From CAZDET01 sp964504335 (lineage in GTDB: Bacteria > Bacteroidota > Bacteroidia > Chitinophagales > Saprospiraceae), in the NCBI GenBank assembly GCA_964504335.1, contig CAZDET010000007.1, forward strand, positions 1 to 64,000: a DNA stretch of 64,000 nucleotides. The letters run 5' to 3'. Below the pieces are notes generated by a model, which made no database searches, had not been told where the DNA came from, and saw only the letters and a list, made by a program, of their open reading frames with translations. Made by a program: the position numbers and the translations under genes. This document shows, piece by piece, positions 60,699 through 64,000 of this stretch (positions are counted from its first letter, which is position 1; each line of letters begins with the position of its first letter).

Positions 60699-60734
60699 CG
60701 AGAACGCTTTCACGAATTCGTGAAAACGTTCTCG
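60699..60734 (-). repeat. 36-bp near-perfect palindrome (likely terminator hairpin)
   Basis: The two 18-base arms (60699-60716 and 60717-60734) match at 17 of 18 positions with no spacer; the single odd pair is a G-U wobble if transcribed on the minus strand and a C-A mismatch on the plus strand. It starts about 80 bases after the stop of the PorV-like gene and about 160 bases before greA, both minus strand, which fits a terminator or processing site between them. No strong T-run follows, so an operator for a dimeric regulator of greA is an alternative. Confidence 0.6.
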
Positions 60735-60813
60735 ATTCCTTTCATCCTACAAATATACACTTTTTTAAAATGGCGCGCAAGAGGTAATCTCGCTCAAGTC
60801 ATCCGCCCTTATT

Positions 60814-61863
60814 TTAGAGCGTGAGCCGGACGCCGAAGTTGTGGGTACCATTGAATACGTTGGTGGCCCGGTAGGCGTAGTCAATACCGAACGTCCGCTC
60901 CTTGTTTTGTTTGCTTACCGGTACGGCCAGGCTGACGCCCCCGCTAAGGCCGCTGTAGAGCGAATCACCTACGAGGTCATCTTCCGAGTCCGTGATCACC
61001 GTTTTGTAAGCGCCGCGGATGCTGAACAGCTCGTTTAGGGAGTATTCGATTCCGCCGCCTATTTCGTCGCGAGAGAAGGAGTTGGCGGTAAAATTGCTCA
61101 ATACGGTAATGCGGTGCTGCTCGCCGATCCGGAAATCGTAGCTGGCCCCAATATTGAGCAGGGAAGGCATCTCGAATCCGGCAATGCGTTGTTCGAGCGT
61201 GAGGTTGAAGTCGTCGCCGTCCGGCGCCGGAGTCGTTTCCGTGAGGCCCTGGCCGGTAAATTTCATGCGCGAACCCACGTTGCGCAGGGCAATGCCGAAG
61301 CGAAAATTGTCCTGTTCGCCCGTCACGTACTGGACGCCGGCATCGATAGCAATGCCGAACGCGCCGATGTCGGAGGTCGACTCCGCTACGCCCCGCAGGA
61401 GGATTCCAACCGAAACCTTATTCTCGAATACGTGCGCATACGACAGGCCGAAGTTGAAATAGGAGAGGTTGAGCAAAGCCCCGGTTCCCTCCGGCTGGTC
61501 GGTAGTAGTGATGGGAATATCCCCGAAGTCGATGCTCATCAGGCTCAGCCCGAACGCTCCGCGCTCTCCGACGCGTTGGGCAACCCCCAGCCCGTTGAGC
61601 CGGATGTCGGTACCGTCGAGGTAAAGGGCGTGGCCAAATTGTACCTGGGTGCCCTGAATGCGCACTAATCCAGCCGGGTTGATGCGCATCGCCTCCACAC
61701 CGGAGACAAAGGAGGTGTTCATGCTGTGCAAACCGGCTGACGGGGCCCACGGATTGAGTAATAGTTGGCCGGCCCCGGCTTCGCCCTGGCGGTCGGGGTT
61801 GCCCGCAATAAGCGATGTCGTTACCAGCATGCCCAGCAGTATATGGAATATAGTGCGCTGCAT
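60814..61863 (-). CDS. PorV/PorQ-like outer-membrane beta-barrel protein
   Basis: 349 residues from the ATG at 61863 (the frame is open to 61923; the extra 20 residues lack family character). Signal peptide about 1-20 (ending SLIAGN). The mature part has the family pattern of alternating aromatic/Gly beta strands: NTSFVSGVEAMRINPAGLVR near the N-terminus, VSVGILLRGVAESTSDIGAF, and an end in THNFGVRLTL with hydrophobic last residues as in barrel proteins. PorV and PorQ are T9SS components or substrate shuttles in the outer membrane. It directly follows a large T9SS-type cargo gene, 17 bases apart, as often seen in Bacteroidota. Confidence 0.82.
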   Translation of the reverse strand: MQRTIFHILLGMLVTTSLIAGNPDRQGEAGAGQLLLNPWAPSAGLHSMNTSFVSGVEAMRINPAGLVRIQGTQVQFGHALYLDGTDIRLNGLGVAQRVGERGAFGLSLMSIDFGDIPITTTDQPEGTGALLNLSYFNFGLSYAHVFENKVSVGILLRGVAESTSDIGAFGIAIDAGVQYVTGEQDNFRFGIALRNVGSRMKFTGQGLTETTPAPDGDDFNLTLEQRIAGFEMPSLLNIGASYDFRIGEQHRITVLSNFTANSFSRDEIGGGIEYSLNELFSIRGAYKTVITDSEDDLVGDSLYSGLSGGVSLAVPVSKQNKERTFGIDYAYRATNVFNGTHNFGVRLTL

Positions 61864-61880
61864 TTGTTTGTCTTGTGAGG

Positions 61881-64000
61881 TTATAATCCCGAAGGATCGA
61901 ATTGCCGGTTTACACCGAACCACTTGAGCGTGCGCTCTCCCAATCCCGGAGCAGCTATGTGGATCAGGTAGACGCCGCTGGCTACCGGAATGCCTTTAAA
62001 GTTTCTCAAGTCCCACTCGAGCGCGGGCGTGACCTGCGCCTGATCGATGGCCCGATTGAGGCCCGGCGGGATGATGCCCCGCTCGTCGCGGTTGTACTGC
62101 CGGATAAACTTACCGTCGAGCGAGTAGATAGTCACTACACACTTTGCCGGTAAATTGGTGATCTTGACAATCGTCTCGAATTGCGAGTCTTCGTAACGGG
62201 CAAAACCATAGTAAGGGTTGGGTACCACCCGGATCTGGTCGAGCGCCGATTCGACGCCGGCAGCATCCAGCTCGGCCGCCTGCCGCCCTTCGACGCGGAA
62301 GCGGTAAGTGGGATAGGTATCGACGTCCGGTAAGCCCGCACGGGTCTGGAAGGCATTGTCGACGCGCAGTTTAACAACCACATCTTCGGGGATGAGCCCG
62401 TCGGCATAACTCTTGAACTCCACGCCGGGGAAGGTCGTAATAAACCCGGCCCAGGTCACGGTTTCCAAGGCGGGCGATTTGGCGGTGGGGCGGGGGTTGG
62501 GAGCGAGTGCAGCTCGGAGCGATGCTCCCTCGTCGTAGGGGGTATTGGTTACGTAAATGAAGTGTTGCCCTCCGGCGACCCAGTTGAAGACGGAAGCCGG
62601 CTGGCCCTCCAAACCGGCGTTGAAAATGTCGTCGCTCGGATTCCACATCATGTCGCCGCCGTTGTTGAGTTCCAGCACCGGAGACCCGTTGTAGGTAGAG
62701 TTCTCGCCGTAGAAAATATTCAGGCGCTGCCCTGTCTCCACGTCGATGGCGTAGCCGGGAAACCAGCCCATGCCCTCGCCATCACTGGCATCGGTGGCGG
62801 GTAGCCCGTCTGGCCTGGCCTCCTTCGTGATGGAGGGGTCGGAGCGCAGGTCGAACATTTTGCGGCCGCCCTCCGGCCGGTAGCCGGCGTCTTCGGAGAA
62901 CTTATTTGCAGTTTCCACCACGGGGCAACGACTCCACAAATCTTTGTTGGACGTGAAATAGATATCGACGTTATTCAGCATGCGCAGGCTCGTCGATGCC
63001 CGGACAAATGCATTGGTATTGGTCCGGCTGATCCAGCCCGGAGAAATGTAAGGTATGTTGTTGCTCTTGTTCCGCCAGTCGAGCAGGTAGTAAGGGACGA
63101 AAAATCCCGGGCCGATGTTGGTGAGCTGCTCATTGGGGTCGAGGCTTTCGTCGATTTCACTCAGGCCGGTGGCTACGTAGTTGAAGACGTTGTTGCTCAG
63201 TTCAATCGGCTGCACATTGAAGGCCGTGTTGTCGGGAATGCCCGATATCCAGCGTATCGGATCGGCGCTGAAGTATTCTTCGTCGTATCCAACGGCCCCG
63301 TTCGATTCTTCCGGAGTCTCCCCGGGTTCGGCTACCTGATTGACAAGTATCGAAAATCCGAATTCGCGGATGATTTGTTCGTTGACTTCCGTAATGGGCT
63401 GGTCGGAGGTAATGACGGGGGAGGAAGGATCGTCAATGCGACGCAAGACCCACCGGACATCCTGATCGAGGAAGGCATTGTCCATGTTTTCATCCACAAA
63501 GCGCAGTTCGTACTCCCCGTCTACGACATCCAGTGGGTTGTAAACGGTTACTTCGAAGGGCCCGAAGCCGGGCTCGTATTCGATAGCCCCCTGGAAAGAG
63601 CCGTCTTCGATTTGGCGGCGTGTGGCTTCTGTAATATCCAAAAACTGACCGCCATTCCCTACGCCCGCCTGGCGCGTAATGAGTGCGCCGTCGCCGTACA
63701 TCGCATTGAGTTCCCGATCGACAATCGGTCGGGGAATGACGGTGTAGAAGCTGTTTTCTCCGTCGCCGATGTTTCGGGTGCTCTGGATGTAGGGTCGCTG
63801 CTGCCCCGGAATACTTGGGTCGGTGGGGTCAAACTCCTGAAAGTTATTGTATCCGTAGGCGATGGCGGCATAATAGTAGCGCGTGTGATTGACGAGCCGA
63901 TCGCCCGTGAAGGCGTCTGCGGTGAAGCGGAAGGTATGCCGGATACCCTGATCCTGACCGTCTACTTTCAGGGAGGGCACGAAGAAGGTTTCTTCCGTAG
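61881..64000 (-). CDS. large secreted protein with C-terminal sorting-like domain, 5' end beyond the window
   Basis: Only the C-terminal part is visible (over 700 residues); the frame stays open to the window edge, so the protein starts outside. The visible part begins with fibronectin- or Ig-like beta strands (RYYYAAIAYGYNNFQEFDP), a long central region with repeated short conserved blocks, and a final 100-residue module: IRVVPNPYYGFARYEDSQFE, VTIYSLDGKFIRQYNRDERG and ASGVYLIHIAAPGLGERTL, similar to T9SS sorting domains but with an extra 12-residue tail. It precedes the PorV-like gene on the same strand, 17 bases apart, which fits a cargo plus export partner. Confidence 0.8.
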   Translation of the reverse strand, partial: TEETFFVPSLKVDGQDQGIRHTFRFTADAFTGDRLVNHTRYYYAAIAYGYNNFQEFDPTDPSIPGQQRPYIQSTRNIGDGENSFYTVIPRPIVDRELNAMYGDGALITRQAGVGNGGQFLDITEATRRQIEDGSFQGAIEYEPGFGPFEVTVYNPLDVVDGEYELRFVDENMDNAFLDQDVRWVLRRIDDPSSPVITSDQPITEVNEQIIREFGFSILVNQVAEPGETPEESNGAVGYDEEYFSADPIRWISGIPDNTAFNVQPIELSNNVFNYVATGLSEIDESLDPNEQLTNIGPGFFVPYYLLDWRNKSNNIPYISPGWISRTNTNAFVRASTSLRMLNNVDIYFTSNKDLWSRCPVVETANKFSEDAGYRPEGGRKMFDLRSDPSITKEARPDGLPATDASDGEGMGWFPGYAIDVETGQRLNIFYGENSTYNGSPVLELNNGGDMMWNPSDDIFNAGLEGQPASVFNWVAGGQHFIYVTNTPYDEGASLRAALAPNPRPTAKSPALETVTWAGFITTFPGVEFKSYADGLIPEDVVVKLRVDNAFQTRAGLPDVDTYPTYRFRVEGRQAAELDAAGVESALDQIRVVPNPYYGFARYEDSQFETIVKITNLPAKCVVTIYSLDGKFIRQYNRDERGIIPPGLNRAIDQAQVTPALEWDLRNFKGIPVASGVYLIHIAAPGLGERTLKWFGVNRQFDPSGL

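Noticed and set aside
60642..60824. 60-codon frame between the PorV-like gene and greA
   Set aside because: It begins at a TTG, runs through the 36-bp palindrome and ends inside the PorV-like gene; composition is not protein-like and there is no promoter box.
1..64000. tRNA, rRNA, CRISPR arrays, insertion sequences and phage genes
   Set aside because: No TTCGANTC-type tRNA arm, no rRNA stretch, no regular 25-40 base direct repeats with spacers and no transposase, integrase or structural phage proteins were seen.

Overview
The window reads as chromosomal DNA of a member of the Bacteroidota, probably a Saprospirales (Lewinella-like) bacterium of moderately high G+C. Evidence seen directly: -7 promoter boxes of the Bacteroidota type TAnnTTTG in front of many genes, a carboxypeptidase-regulatory-domain TonB receptor, proteins with type IX secretion (T9SS) C-terminal sorting domains, a PorV/PorQ-type outer-membrane protein and a GldN-like protein. 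The family placement is inference. There are no rRNA or tRNA genes, insertion sequences, phage genes or CRISPR arrays. The content is mostly housekeeping, with envelope and secretion genes between.

Layout. 1-9.7 kb: metF, a TonB-dependent receptor, a SPOR/peptidoglycan-binding secreted protein, a small lipoprotein, a degenerate MtfA-like protein next to an intact M48 metalloprotease lipoprotein, and a lytic transglycosylase. 9.9-16.6 kb: a second lytic transglycosylase with a structured 5' leader, pyrD with an intrinsic terminator just ahead of it, nadC, trhO, an FAD oxidoreductase and two very small membrane proteins. 16.6-20.9 kb: the oxidative pentose phosphate genes pgl-zwf (minus) and rpiB-gnd (plus), divergently arranged. 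20.88-21.15 kb: a structured non-coding RNA candidate on the minus strand with its own promoter. 21.3-25.3 kb: DUF1501/DUF1800 secreted pair, folA and a small acetyltransferase. 25.5-29.7 kb: OmpA-like protein, membrane coiled-coil/HhH protein and membrane caspase-family protein. 29.9-37.2 kb: ileS, an ECF sigma/anti-sigma/DUF4097 operon and a beta-CASP RNA-processing nuclease. 37.3-43.6 kb: SWIM protein and the classical acpP-fabF-rnc group, with pyk divergent from it. 43.6-51.7 kb: TPR lipoprotein, glucosaminidase, OmpH chaperone, M50-CBS protease, acyl-CoA dehydrogenase, a GldN-like protein, a Na+/Ca2+ exchanger and a PBP4-type peptidase. 52-64 kb: a serine hydrolase carrying a leftover GH3 domain, TraB/GumN protein, a rhodanese-Usp-CBS operon, DUF4230, DUF3108 and flippase-like proteins, ruvC, HIT, greA, a PorV-like protein and a large T9SS cargo protein cut by the window end.

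The most unusual observations are non-coding. First, an approximately 270-nt RNA whose ends pair and whose start coincides with a consensus promoter (20882-21150). Second, a three-stem leader in front of a lytic transglycosylase (11121-11212). Third, a terminator with alternative upstream hairpins just before pyrD. Fourth, a dispersed family of inverted repeats built from degenerate 8-bp units, four copies in 64 kb, one of which supplies the stop codons of two convergent genes. Among proteins, the ones worth a second look are the orphan GldN-like protein, the probable MtfA pseudo-peptidase, the serine hydrolase that has lost its GH3 catalytic barrel, and the caspase/OmpA/HhH cassette.

Limits: all calls come from reading the sequence and recalling protein families; no database search, folding program or promoter scan was run. 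Start codons were moved downstream where signal peptides, family N-termini or promoter positions argued for it.
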